Positions 1 through 10,559 of a stretch of 30,652 nt of DNA are shown here, piece by piece. The stretch comes from Chara braunii (lineage: Eukaryota; Streptophyta; Charophyceae; Charales; Characeae). Below the pieces are notes generated by a model that did no database searches, was not told where the DNA came from, and was given only the letters and a program-made list of their open reading frames with translations. The stretch's first letter is position 1; every line of letters starts with the position of its first letter. The stretch spans positions 5,345,192 through 5,375,843 of the forward strand of contig BFEA01000025.1 of assembly GCA_003427395.1 (NCBI GenBank), in the 5' to 3' direction. Made by a program: the position numbers and the translations under genes.

Positions 1-42
<42 letters not shown>
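1..42. repeat. (CA)n microsatellite
   Basis: Uninterrupted CA dinucleotide run of 21 units at the window edge; it probably continues to the left. Confidence 0.98.
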
Positions 43-44
<2 letters not shown>

Positions 45-952
45 GTTGTAAAATAGAATGTTCTCTTTTCTTTTTTTTTTAAGTTTTTTATAAATAAATA
101 AAAAAGTCAAAATTAAAAAATATATATATGGGCATGTAGGGTTTTTCAAACACCACACGTCGATTTTTGTTTTTTCATCCATTAAAAAAGTAAGAAAAAT
201 AAAAAATTGACGCCAATTTTTTTTTTTCTTTTTTCAACAGCATAGGGTGCCACTGGGTGCAGTTCCTAATGGCATCCGGATAGAACTGTCTGGTGGCTAT
301 ATATATATGCGGCCTGTAGTTCATTGTCTGGACCTGGCGTTCGAAGTTCCGTTCGGCAAGGTTCGTCCGATTCCGTTTCCACCAGGGCTGGGCAATCTAT
401 CAGCTCTGGTGCCTATCACTACTGTTCGGTCCAAGTTGCCTGCCCGTTGGTAGGGCAATGGTCCTGAGTGCTGGTCACACTGAGGTAGAATAGTGGGATA
501 GGGGGTGCGCTAGGAGTATTGAGGTGAGGATGGGTTGGGAGGTGGTCTCATAGTCCAGGACACCCACGGCTCACAGTTCCAAGTGATCATTGTGCACACA
601 CTAACTGACCTCAACAACACCTTGGAGCATGGTCCCACTCGCAACGAGATAGGATAGAAAAGAGTTTGTGTGGTAGTTGAGTGACCCAAATCCTGCCGTG
701 CAGTAGGCGTGATCCCACGGTCAGTATTTTACATGTATTACGCAAAAAAGTAAGGAGATTTTGGTTCCCCTCCTCCTCTCCTTAACACTAGGCTTGGTGC
801 AAAGGACTCAGCCCATAAATTCGTAATGAACCTGTCAGCCCGTTGCCACTCAATGTCACACTGGATCGACCACATTCCTATCCGACTGCTAATGAGACCA
901 TGCTCCTGGACTTTGTGGTTAGAGGTAAAAAAATAAATAAAAAAAATCGACA
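43..952. other. Non-coding, no recognisable gene
   Basis: AT-rich low-complexity sequence to about 240, with poly-T and poly-A runs and a short TA run near 121. After that the composition is mixed. The short open frames here resemble no family I recognise and have no supporting context. Confidence 0.6.
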
Positions 953-1030
953 GGGATTCAACGGGATTCAACGGGGATTCAACGGGGATTCAACGAGATT
1001 CAACGGGATTCAACGGGATTCAACGGGATG
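953..1030. repeat. Short tandem array, unit GGGATTCAAC
   Basis: About seven head-to-tail units of 10-11 bases, GGGATTCAAC with an occasional extra G and one GAG variant. The core TTCAACGG recurs as single copies as far as about 1195, so the array seems to have seeded or joined a wider patch. Confidence 0.9.
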
Positions 1031-1084
1031 AATTTTTTTTTTGCTCCACGCGCGTCCAACGACGTGTCCGACGCCCAATGCGCC

Positions 1085-1125
1085 ATCCCCGTTGAATAGG
1101 GTCTGTTGTACTATTCAACGGGGAT
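1085..1125. repeat. Perfect inverted repeat, 15-bp arms
   Basis: Left arm 1085-1099 (ATCCCCGTTGAATAG) is perfectly complementary to right arm 1111-1125, with an 11-base loop. The arms are built from the TTCAACGG motif of the array just upstream, present here in both orientations. Confidence 0.85.
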
Positions 1126-1311
1126 TCAACGGGGCCCCAAGGGCTATTCAACGGGTACAATGGCGTTGGAACTTTTCCTTTGCACGTTGAATAGACATAT
1201 AGCCCCTAGCAATGTCCGTCGATTGTCTAGACTGAGGTGGAGCTAGACTGCCTTGGCGATGAAAATTTTTGCCACATTGTCTGCTTGAGGATCATGTGCT
1301 TTGTCCACCTA

Positions 1312-1965
1312 AACCTTATGCTTGCTGCTTGTTGATGTGGAGGTTCATCCCTCCCACTGTGATAACATTTTGTTGTGAGTTCCTCGTTTGTCTTTGATCG
1401 CTCCTGTTGTCCGCTTTGTTATTGGTGCATTCCACTTCTTCATGAAAGTACCCTTTACAATTTCTGCACCACGGGGTTGACGAAGGTACTATCTTGAGTT
1501 CATGCATGTCCCCGTTATCAGTTCTAACCTAAATCCTATCCACCAGACGGTCCCTAAATTGAGGGTCTACGTCATATTTGATATTTATTAACTATGACAT
1601 TGACCTATCACTCACAGGGGTGTAATCTTTGGTAATTGTGCCCATTATTCTTTTTATGGCTGCTTTAGTATAAACAATCGCATCCAATGGGATCTGCAGA
1701 GCCATAACCCAAAAGGTATTCTGCATTTGATTCCTTTGAAACTCTTTCCTCTATTGTCCTGTTATCCATTGTTTAAAGCTCATGGAATACGTTATCCCAA
1801 ATAGGACTACGTTATCCTAGCCTTTCTCTATCAACTAGTTTGATACATTCTTGTCCCTAGCAACGTATGCTAAGACATTGGGACCCTCAAATCTGATTTT
1901 CCTCTTTGAATCGACTGTTCAAATGCTCCTTTTCTGGTTCGTTCATTCTCATAAGCTCGATCAGG
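1312..1965 (-). pseudogene. Decayed gag-like ORF1 of a non-LTR retroelement, CCHC end (copy 1)
   Basis: On the minus strand one frame runs from an N-terminal piece containing RFEGPNVLAYVARD, through a block with FWVMALQIPLDAI and TITKDYTP, to a CCHC zinc knuckle (C-x2-C-x4-H-x4-C, CRNCKGYFHEEVEC). In-frame stops lie at 1592-1594 and 1529-1531, and the N-terminal block is interrupted as well. The order (conserved domain, then a terminal CCHC knuckle) matches ORF1 of plant L1-type LINEs, whose product is an RNA-binding gag-like protein. The block order matches the plus-strand relic at 9842-10556, so both come from one family. Coding similarity stops a few bases from the terminal inverted repeat at 1972, suggesting that element truncated it. 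It has no intact reading frame and is not expected to make protein. Confidence 0.72.
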
Positions 1966-2287
1966 TCTGCTTTAAACCACCGCTACCCTTGCCGTTGGAA
2001 AATACGGCCTACCGGTAGCAGGTGAAGAAAGAAAAATTGACGGCCTACCGGTAGCACAGCCAACCAGCGGGGAAACTTGAGAGGGCGAAGTCCTGGGTAG
2101 TGGGACTCATTGTTGATTTTGCAGACCACACCCCTACTCCTGGCGGCCGCCGCTGGGGGTCGTATGCGTTGTCTGCATCGCGCCGAAGTCGAGGTCTGTG
2201 GGGGTCGTATGATATGCAACGTAGTGTCGAACTTTGTTTTTTTGTTTTTCTTATTCGTTGTGGAAAGCGGAGTTCGTCCAGGAAGTC

Positions 2288-2453
2288 GGGCCAGATCCCA
2301 CTGGCAAAAAGGATTCGAATGAGTGTCAGAATCTGAATGTGTTTGAGGCGAGGTGCAAAAAACTGTGATTGATCTTCTTTTCTGCATCTCTGCGTGGAAC
2401 ACGTCCAGATTCTGACACTTATTCCAATCGTCCTTGCCAGTGGGATCTGGCCC
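2288..2453. repeat. Inverted repeat, 54-bp arms
   Basis: Arm 2288-2341 begins GGGCCAGATCCCACTGGCAA and arm 2400-2453 is its reverse complement with roughly eight mismatches. They flank a 58-base loop. Transcription would give a long hairpin. The overlapping open frames on both strands are a by-product of this symmetry. Confidence 0.85.
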
Positions 2454-2688
2454 GGACTGGGCCTCGCCACAGCACTCTCGACATGTGAGAGAGGCAAAAA
2501 AAAAAAGCGGGTGCATCTGGACATGTTCTTGGGAGAGGTTATTTCTCCCGTTTTTGTGCATAGGGTGAGTGGTGTGACGTTGCCCGACATGGCGGGTGCA
2601 TCTGAACTTTTTACCAAGAGAGAGAGAGAGAAGGTCGCGGAGTCGGGTGGCTACCCCAAGCGACACCCTTCGCCGCCGAAGGGCATGG

Positions 2689-2787
2689 CCACAACACTCG
2701 AAATGTGCAAAATGGGACTGAACTTCCCGCTAGAACATGGCCAGATGCACCCGCCACGAAGGTGTCCTCACATTTCGAGTGTTGTGG
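2689..2787. repeat. Perfect inverted repeat, 19-bp arms, MITE-related
   Basis: Arm 2689-2707 (CCACAACACTCGAAATGTG) is the exact reverse complement of 2769-2787. The outer sequence, GGCCACAACACTCGA against TCGAGTGTTGTGGCGAGG, resembles the CTCGCCACACCAG..TCGA termini of the Tourist-like elements near 27.4 and 28.3 kb. A related end is seen at about 2460-2485. Confidence 0.75.
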
Positions 2788-3195
2788 CGAGGACCGGAAT
2801 CCGCAGAACTACAGGGTGCACGGTGAGAAACACCGGCAGTGGCCACCGCAATTTCATCGCTGATGGCTTCTCAGGTAAGTCCTTTTTTTTTTTTTTTTTT
2901 TTTTTTCCGCCACTTTCTCCCTGCGCGCTTTGTGGGAGCTGACTTCTCTACCCGCCGACTTCTTTACTTTGTCTCGTTCCCCCGCGGCGGCGGCCGACCC
3001 TGCCCGTTAATTGTGATGGACTTACCCATATACCCTCTAGGCCGCTGGTCCACTACCCCGCCCGTCGAATGCCAGTCCCACCTTCTGGAAAAGGGGAAAA
3101 GGCATCTGCTACCTGTCGGTCGCCGACCTACGCGAAAATTGTTCCTCAAGGCTAGGAAAGGTGAATTTATGTCGGGGGGGGTAGTGGTGGTTTAA

Positions 3196-6100
3196 CCTTT
3201 CTTGGCAGATCCTTCGTAGTGTCCCTGATGACGATGACCATCATTCTTTCGTTCAACTATCTCATCGTGATCTGATCAAAGTATCAATTAACTGTGAAAA
3301 TAACCCATTCGCATGTGACTTCCTCTGGGATATTACCTTCTTAGAGCACTGGGCAATAAACTCTCTCATGTCGTTCTCATCCAGACCCCTTGTACCTGGA
3401 GCAAGAGGGGTTGAACGAGCCTTTGATCTGCCTTGTTTGCCGATTTCCACTTCCCATTGAGGACAGTCCTCCATCTTTGAATACAACATGCAGAGGGTTG
3501 ATATCGTAAAAACTCATAGGCACGAATGCGAGCGGAGAAAGTTCCTTGAGCTAACTTGCACTTTAACTACCGACTGTAAGTAGGAAGATCCTTGCTTTCT
3601 CAACTCTCTACACTGCTTGTCAAAAACCAAGATCGGATCTTTCATATTTTATCAATCGAAGCAAAAAAAATCAAGATTCTCGCCAAAGGTGTTGTTCAAT
3701 AGTTAAGCAACCTAAAAGTACCGTCTGGGAAAGAAAAAAAGGAAGGTTGGTTCAGCGTCTTCCTCAAGTGGTTTACGACGACCCCCACTTTTCAGCCCAA
3801 CGTTAACACCCCCAACACTGAAAAGTGCATTTAGGGATTTTTTTAATAGTTTTTTTGCTCTCTTTTATTTTGGTCAAGGTATATGTGTGTCAAGTTTGGT
3901 GTTTGTTGTACTGGAGATGACTGTTTTAGCCAACCCTTAAAATCCTAAAAATCCTAAAAAACTGAAAAGAGCAAATTTTGCATGAAAACATACTTTTGCC
4001 TTAGGTTTTAAACTTCTTTTGTCAAATTTTTAACTTTTTTTTTTTTGGTTGATTTGGTGTCCACTCTATGGACTGGTGACAAGTTTGGCTTAAAAGGTGG
4101 TGGATGTTTGTTATAATGAATATGAAAAAACATGAAAATTTAGGGTTCTGTTAATCTCTTCTCGCGTCTTCACCAAATCTATGCACTTATAGGAAAGAAC
4201 ATAACACCCGATCATTTAACGTGGTTTTCACAAAATTTCAAAAAACGCAGAAGGCTAAAACGAAGTGTTTTCCGGTTGCTGAGAACCGCTCCCCAAACGA
4301 AGCGAGCTAACAAGATTTAAGTTGAAGCGGCCAAATTTCATATCAACACATAGGTATACGACATGATATTGTCACTATTCCGTCCATAAAACCGAGGGAG
4401 ATCATAGTTCATTCCATAAAAAGGAAACCAACCCAAATATCTGATACTAGAAGGAAATCTGGTTCCAAGATTCCCCTTAGGAGAATTGCAAAGGCTCACA
4501 AGGAGCATTGATACTCCTCTAAGAGGAAAAACGATCATTGACAACATGTTTTATTGGGAGTGACGAATCTTTAACGCCACAACGCCAAGATACGGGGGAT
4601 TTATATGATTTTGGTTATGCCTTCTTCCGACTCGATTTAATATAGGGTCGAAAAAACAGTATTCAGAGGGATCCCTCATTTGAAAGTCCATATGTCTACA
4701 AAAATCATCGCATATGAACCGTAGAGGATAAAGAAAATGACATGTATGCTTATTTACAGTGAGTGTTTTTTAAGTAACTTTAAACCACCACTCTACCCGA
4801 CATTGAAAAGTGGCATTCCGGTGTTGAGCACATCGGTCCCACAGGGGGACCTTTCCGGCCGCGTCACGTGGGATTTGTGCAAAACTTTTTTATGGTGGAT
4901 CTTTTGACGCTCCGGCCGAGTGTGTCAGCCATACCTCTCGCGAACCACTACAACATGATAGGGTCACGCGAGGTACAACTAACCTTTTTCCAAGGGGTTG
5001 TCACCACCCTTAGACATGCATATCCCTCGTCGAACTATTGAACCATGTGCAAAAGCTACGCAAATGCAATCACAAAGGTGGCCCAATCGAGGGCGCTTCT
5101 CGTATGTTGTAACATAGGGGGTACGAGCGGCCGCACGCCTTAATCGGACCCATATGTGAGTCGTAGCTCTGGGGTTGATGTCCCAGGCGCGACTCGGCAT
5201 CTATGGACTAGGACGGTCTCATCTAACCACGCGATACACCACGCCAAAACAAAACCAAAATCTCACTCATAAATTGGGCTTAGTTTCTTTTTATATCCAA
5301 TCCATAACCTTTTTGACACAAAAAAATAGTTGGGCATTACACGTGAGACTCATAATAAATATCACGCTGACAAAGTCTTCAAGTTCGTCATATCGACTAG
5401 CCATGCACGAATACGCAAGCAGTCGCAGTGATGGCGTACTATGTTGTACCCATAATCACCCGACCCTGAATAATTTTGAGGGTCATTCGACACTCAAGTG
5501 TTGCCTGACAGACTTCTTGATGGATTGCTCTCTCGACGCTACACAACCTCAAAGGCGGTTGCGAGTCTTACCCTCTTCCGCACCCTGCACAGGCGAGCGG
5601 TAGTCGGGCCTCGACCCTTTGCAACGGCTGAATAACCCTAATACGGAAAGTGGGGCTCCATCATCCAGGGTCTCGAAAGAGGTAAAGGGGTTTGACTTTG
5701 ACAGATGCTACGGATCTTCATGTACAACTATAAAAAAAATTGTTAAAAAATAATTTCCCTTGTCTCTTGATATAATATACTTGACCAACATACACGGTCA
5801 TAATGAACCTCGCGGATATACCACATACAAACCAAAAAGGTTATAAAACACGTGGCGAACACTCTCACAATCACAGTGTGACTCCATTTAGAATACATTT
5901 ATGATCGTAGACAAAGTCAAACCTGGACTTCTACTCACAAAGCATACATGCAATCACATCAAGTATTTAACATCGACAAACCACACACTACACGGGATCA
6001 ACTTCAACCACTCTCTGCACCCATACCCTTTGCCTTATCCACACAATCTCTAACCACAGTCAATCCTTCCAAAATAAAACGCTCATTTTTTTTTTTAAAT

Positions 6101-6440
6101 GGACATTCAATAAAAGTCTGGTAAAAACAAATAAAACAATTCAGCCCACGGAGTCTGAGGCTTTGCGGTTGAGAAGCGAGAATAAGTTAGAGTTAAGTTG
6201 GAAACCGACAGGTCGACAACCAACCTGTTATAAAAAAAATATCAGCAAAATGATTCTTGCAGGATCGATCTGAAACTAGTTAGATCTTGAATTGAAATAA
6301 TTAAAAAAAAAAAATAACACAGAATAAGTCAATTCTGAAAACTAAACTTTAAGTGTATGGAGAATAAACCCCCGTATCACATCTCACTCAAATTTTCCTA
6401 AGACTAATATAAATCTACCTTTCAGTGGGTGCTAAAAAAA
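3196..6440. other. Long stretch without a recognisable gene
   Basis: About 3.2 kb, AT-rich in most parts, with stops in all frames. Open frames do not exceed about 140 residues and none has a motif I recognise. The only structure noted is a 10-bp inverted repeat CACTTTTCAG (3786-3795 and 3828-3837) and a related GAAAAGTGGC stretch after TTTAAACCACC near 4780. These may be scraps of the TTAAACCACC element type. Confidence 0.6.
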
Positions 6441-7050
6441 AAAAAAAAAATTCGGCAGCATCTCCCCTATACAGGGTGGATTAAAAAAAAAATTGTTGTC
6501 AAAATGTAGTCTAACTCCTCGAAACATAAGAAAATTTTGGCAACACTCCCTCTTTAAAATGTATATTTTCATAATTTATACTCGGTTAAATACGAAATTT
6601 CAAAACGGTCTTTAACTTTAGAGAGTCAAATTTTGTATAATTCTCTGATTTAGTAAAAATTTGGGAAACATCTCCTTTAGAGAAATAAGCTTCCCAGATT
6701 TATACCAATTAAGATATAAACTCGAAATAAACTTGAGTTCTACCAAGACAAAATTTAACTAACTCTTTAAGATTTGTAGAAATTTCGACAGCACTCCCCT
6801 ATAAAATTTGTGCAAAGCTAAATAAAAAATATGAAAATAATTATGATATCACAAAGTCAAATTTTGTCAAACTACCTAATTTAGTGAAATTTTGGGCAAC
6901 ATCTCTCATGGAAAATAAGGTTTTTCAAATTTGTACTAAGCCATATATTAAACTCAGATAAATTTTAAAATTTAAAAAGTAAAAATTTGATGAATTTTTT
7001 CGTTTTGTAAAACTTTAGGCAACACTTTCCTTAGCGAAAGTGACTTTTTA
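6440..7050. repeat. Degenerate tandem repeat, about 86-124-bp spacing
   Basis: Six diverged copies of a motif like TTTTGGCAACATCTCCCTTT occur near 6453, 6539, 6662, 6786, 6893 and 7017. Most are 107-124 bases apart and the first pair is 86 apart. Copies share an AAATTTTG lead-in and a following A-rich stretch. The first copy (TTCGGCAGCATCTCCCC) is the best preserved and resembles the reverse complement of repeats in the retrotransposon leader at 16.2-16.5 kb. It may be the leader of another, unrecognised retroelement. No coding potential. Confidence 0.7.
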
Positions 7051-7306
7051 TGAAAAATAAACTTAACCCATAAAATGTATAAATTGAACTAACTCTTATT
7101 GCTCTAGCACGTGGCGAACATCTAAAGTAACTACCTATCAAAGTTAATACTCAGGCTAAGTAAATCTTACACTAAAGTACATGCAAGTCTATACCACAAT
7201 GAATAAGCACTCTCATTGACATCCCAAATTGTTTTCACATAATATAATTCATTGATCCTCGAAGTGATTATCCATTTTACCTATCTTACATACGGCATGA
7301 CGCTAG

Positions 7307-8060
7307 ACCATTGATCTTAAAAACAATGCCTAACATGCCTTAGATTATACATGAACATGTTGCACAAATAACGTCTCTCTTCTTTGGATATGTGACTAGA
7401 TGATTCAACTAAAAAACAATGTCTAGTCGCCCTCAACTATTTCAATATCCAAAATTTAGTAACTGTCTGACATGTCTTCAAAATATGGGCAGAATATTGA
7501 ACCATTCAGCTTAGAAACAACGCTCAGCTTGCCCAGTTTACTTCCAATTATACTTCTGACTTTATCTCTCTTCATGGTGATATGGCTCAAGTTGAACCAT
7601 TCAACTTGGAAACAATGTTCAATTGTCTGTTCACATACAAATATAGATAAAATACTTCCAATTACACTCACTAGTACTTAGCGTGTGGTTTCATGCTAAA
7701 CCATTCGACTTGGAAACAATGCTTAACCCTTTACCAAAATCCTCCCTCAGAGTAAAACAAAAGATTGAACCATTCGGTTTGAAAACAATGTTCAATCTAT
7801 CTCAAGTCACACAAAATTGTGAAGTTGAAGCATTGAATTTGGAAACAATATCAAACTTGAGTTAGAAACCCCAAAAGAAACAGATAGACCAAGCCATTCA
7901 ACTTAGAAACAATGCTTTGTCGCAAAAACCAATCAAACCAGCCCTCAAAAATAAACACAACAATCAGGTCATTCAGCTTAGAGTCAATGCCTAGTCCTTC
8001 AGAAAACAAGCAATAAATATAGCACTGAGTCATTCATCTTAAAAACAATGTTCAAACTTT
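7307..8060. repeat. Degenerate tandem repeat, core CCATTCAACTTRGAAACAAT
   Basis: Ten copies of an approximately 30-base core start near 7307, 7399, 7501, 7596, 7700, 7769, 7829, 7893, 7968 and 8029. The spacing is first about 92-104 bases, then about 60-75. The spacer sequence is poorly conserved, while the core keeps CATTC, TTAGAAACAATG and often TTCAA. Short open frames across it translate this repeat and are not genes. Confidence 0.8.
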
Positions 8061-8324
8061 GGTTGATCCGGTCAAACACATGCAAAATTGTCTTCCTCTC
8101 ACCTTTTCTTTCTCTTCCTTATTGATATCAGTCCGCTCTGTTTCCCTTGGCGTAGCCACTTAGTATGTGGTTTAACCAAATCGTGGAGCGGAAAAATGCA
8201 AAGGAAACAACAACCGAAAAAACGCTCGGACCATTCCTCGATTTATGCGTGTCATCCTTGCGCAGAGGTCGAATGTCCTGAAGAACAGTATCGGACCCAC
8301 AACCCAAAGGCATGATCTTGAAAC

Positions 8325-8445
8325 AAGTCGGCCCCCAGATAAACCAGAATGATTTTGTCCTCTTCATCTGAAGGTATATGGATTCGAACTTCAGTTTGTA
8401 TTTCAACAGTTCATGGTTGTACCAACTACGCAAGCCCATTAGTCC
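8325..8445 (-). mobile_element. tRNA-derived SINE, copy 1
   Basis: On the minus strand the sequence holds a tRNA-like pol III promoter: A-box-like GTAGTTGGTAC followed about 30 bases later by B-box-like AGTTCGAATCC (plus strand 8380-8390). It aligns over about 120 bases with 28063-28183, sharing AATGGGC, GGTAC, CCATGAACT, GTTCGAA, CAGATG and ATCATTCTG in the same order. A multi-copy tRNA-like head with a shared non-tRNA body is what defines a SINE. No clear A-tail or target duplication was seen. The anticodon arm does not fold as a functional tRNA. Confidence 0.6.
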
Positions 8446-8654
8446 CAACAAAATCGGTCCTGACATCAAAACCGATGTCGTGTCATAGAAGTGGGGTTGA
8501 TAATTTAAACGCAACTAAATAAATTGAAGTACAAAGAAAATAATAAAAGTATGGAAGAGGGAAAGATGGTGTCCGGGGAAGGAAGGTCATCGGTCCATCG
8601 TCATGAGACTGACCATCTGCAGGTGACCCCCGAATTATAGTGTTTCACTAAACT

Positions 8655-8895
8655 ATTTGCGCTGGGCTGGGACCTAATATTCCTTCATCTCATTGGCGTG
8701 TCAACTGAGCTACGTAGCGACTTGAAAGCCGGTTTTGAATCCCAGAAGCGAAACTAAAAATATATATATAAATAAAATAAACGAAAGGGGGAAAGGGACT
8801 CTTTAGACTCCTTTCGGTCACGCCATTCGGGTCCACAACCAGGAGCTCGATCCCCGAATCTGCAATATGAAAGTCCAACACCATAACCAATAGTG
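8655..8895 (-). other. Two further tRNA-like promoter segments
   Basis: Read on the minus strand, 8842-8893 holds TGGTTATGGTGTTGGACTT followed by a GGATCGAGCTCC B-box-like block, close to a tRNA leader and T-arm. Further on, 8703-8717 gives TACGTAGCTCAGTTG, a good A-box, but only a poor B-box follows. Neither folds as a complete tRNA by eye. They are probably other SINEs or tRNA relics. Confidence 0.35.
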
Positions 8896-8899
8896 TTAG

Positions 8900-9840
8900 G
8901 CCCAGTTATGAGCTTAGCACTAGCGAAAACCCATATAAACGGGTACCGCTACGTACGCGGGTCAGCTAAGCTCCAAAGTCACTTTTTTGGCCTACCGGCT
9001 AAACCCACGGTCGTCAAGCTCCCACGCCTACTACGTGGAGGCCCCTGCCCACGCTCTATTCCCTCTCGCACTCTAGTATCACCCAAAACGTTGCACTACC
9101 ATCAATGATATCTACCGTATGAGCACATGCGCCCCATGGTCACATCAACAAAAATAATTGCTTAGTCATAGTTTAATCAAAATCAAAGTTGGTCGGTAAA
9201 TGTGCAGACCCTATAACATCAATAAGAAACATCATGAGCGCGTCAAAATTGTGTGCCTACACACACTACTTTCAGTCAAACATCTAGTCAGCGTAAAAGA
9301 AAACACAGTCACGACTCGCGTGGTGTGCTCAATGTTTGAAACAAACTTATTTCCTGCTACTCACAAAAAAACAAGGTGAATACCATTGTAAGTGTATTCG
9401 CACTTACACTTGTGAGTTTGGAGCGGGTTTTTAGGGAAGCACCGACCGACAGGCGCAGGCGGGTCCAATCCTGCGATTTTCACGTGCAAAATTTGGCGAT
9501 TTTTGCGCAAAAAAAAATTTTAAAAAACATATGAAATTTTGAGATCATGTAGATTAGGTCGTGATTTTTCTAAAAAAATATCAGAAAAAATAAATTAAAA
9601 AAAAATAGTTCATTAAATAAATGTTGCGCCAGTTTGTCACGTTTTTCATTTTTGTCATTCTACAACTTTTGGGCCAACAGAAAAAGCACCCCAATTTCAG
9701 TGATTTTTCACGTTCCGAAGAAAATGTACAAAAATCTGAAAATTTGAGGGTCCGTAGATTTGGTTGTATGGAAGACTGTTATGTTTAAATTATTATTGTG
9801 AATAACTTCGAGGGATACTAATATTTTCATAGGGTTATCG
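8900..9840. other. No recognisable gene
   Basis: Mixed-composition DNA turning AT-rich after 9480. It contains a small inverted repeat GTAAGTG..CACTTAC near 9390 and a GGCCTACCGG motif at 8989. No frame shows a recognisable domain. Confidence 0.55.
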
Positions 9841-9841
9841 A

Positions 9842-10556
9842 AAGTCGACCTACGTTGTACAAAAGCAGCTTGATGTCGAAATCGAAGGTAAAGAAACAAT
9901 ATTTGTGGTTGATTTAGAATTCGATGAGATAAAGGTGAGATGGTTGAAAGAACGTATGGTTATATTAGTATTTAGAGATACATCTTGTGAGTTGCCTATA
10001 AAAGTTGAATTTTGATTTCATGAGGGCTTATGAAAATAGTTAAGCGAGCGATTAAATTTTTGATCCCTCACAAAGGGATACTATTAGATTTAAGGGTCCC
10101 AATGTCCTAGCAAATATGGCGAGAGACAATGTAGTTTCCACCTAGCTCATTCATCAAAGGGAGGATGCGATTTTACTCTTTGAAAATCCATATGTTCGCA
10201 GTTTTCACCCATGGATGACTCATATAGAATAGAGAGAGTTCATGCGCATTGAACAAGATAACACTTTTTGGTTTATGACCCTTTAGGTGTCAGTGGATTC
10301 CATCGTTGACACCAAAGTTGGGACTATCACAAAAGATTATCCGCCTACAAAGGATCAAACCAAACCGTAACTCATAAACCTGAAAATTGGTGTTGACTCT
10401 CAACTTAGGGGAAGGATGGTGAGCAAAATTTGGGTAAGGACACATAATGGTGACACGAGGGAGTTGAAAATGGTATGCTTGTCTACTCCCCAACGTCGGA
10501 GATGTAGAGGGTATTTCCTTGAAGAAAAGGAGTACACACGTTTTTTTGCTAATAAT
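9842..10556 (+). pseudogene. Decayed gag-like ORF1 of a non-LTR retroelement (copy 2)
   Basis: The plus strand opens with about 58 codons (roughly 9842-10014) including VVDLEFDEIKVRWLKER. It then continues, with stops and frame changes, through RFKGPNVLANMARD, a PWMTH block, NTFWFMTL, TITKDYPP, a LINLKIGVDSQLRGRM block and CRGYFLEEKE. The order of blocks is the same as in the minus-strand relic at 1312-1965, which keeps a working CCHC knuckle. Here the knuckle has lost its first cysteine, its histidine and its last cysteine. This copy preserves more of the N-terminal part than copy 1. Multiple stops make it a pseudogene. The assignment to LINE ORF1 rests on architecture and the shared knuckle, not on a database match. 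Confidence 0.65.
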
Positions 10557-10559
10557 GCG

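Larger units (their letters stand above)
1972..3195. mobile_element. Candidate non-autonomous DNA element with TTAAACCACC termini
   Basis: The left end TTAAACCACCGCTACCC (1972-1988) and the right end (3179-3195) are inverted copies matching at 16 of 17 positions. Inside are two further large inverted repeats and a 24-base poly-T run at 2883-2906. No transposase is visible and the long frames across it are low-complexity. I could not find a convincing target-site duplication, so the family is unknown. A chance pairing of two TTAAACCACC ends is possible, because this decamer recurs elsewhere in the window. Confidence 0.45.

Noticed and set aside
1983-2942. Long overlapping frames on both strands
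   Set aside because: They lie within the TIR element and its 54-bp inverted repeat, are low-complexity, and have no family resemblance.
5175-5603. A 142-residue plus-strand frame
   Set aside because: No recognisable motif, unremarkable composition, and nothing in context to support it.
7301-8060. CRISPR-like regularly spaced repeats
   Set aside because: The repeats are diverged, the spacers vary in length and are not unique inserts of fixed size, and the genome is eukaryotic.
8128-8514. A 128-residue minus-strand frame
   Set aside because: It is explained by the SINE copy within it. Its sequence resembles no protein domain.
8703-8717. A functional tRNA gene
   Set aside because: There is a good A-box-like D-arm, but no acceptable B-box or complete cloverleaf follows at the right distance.
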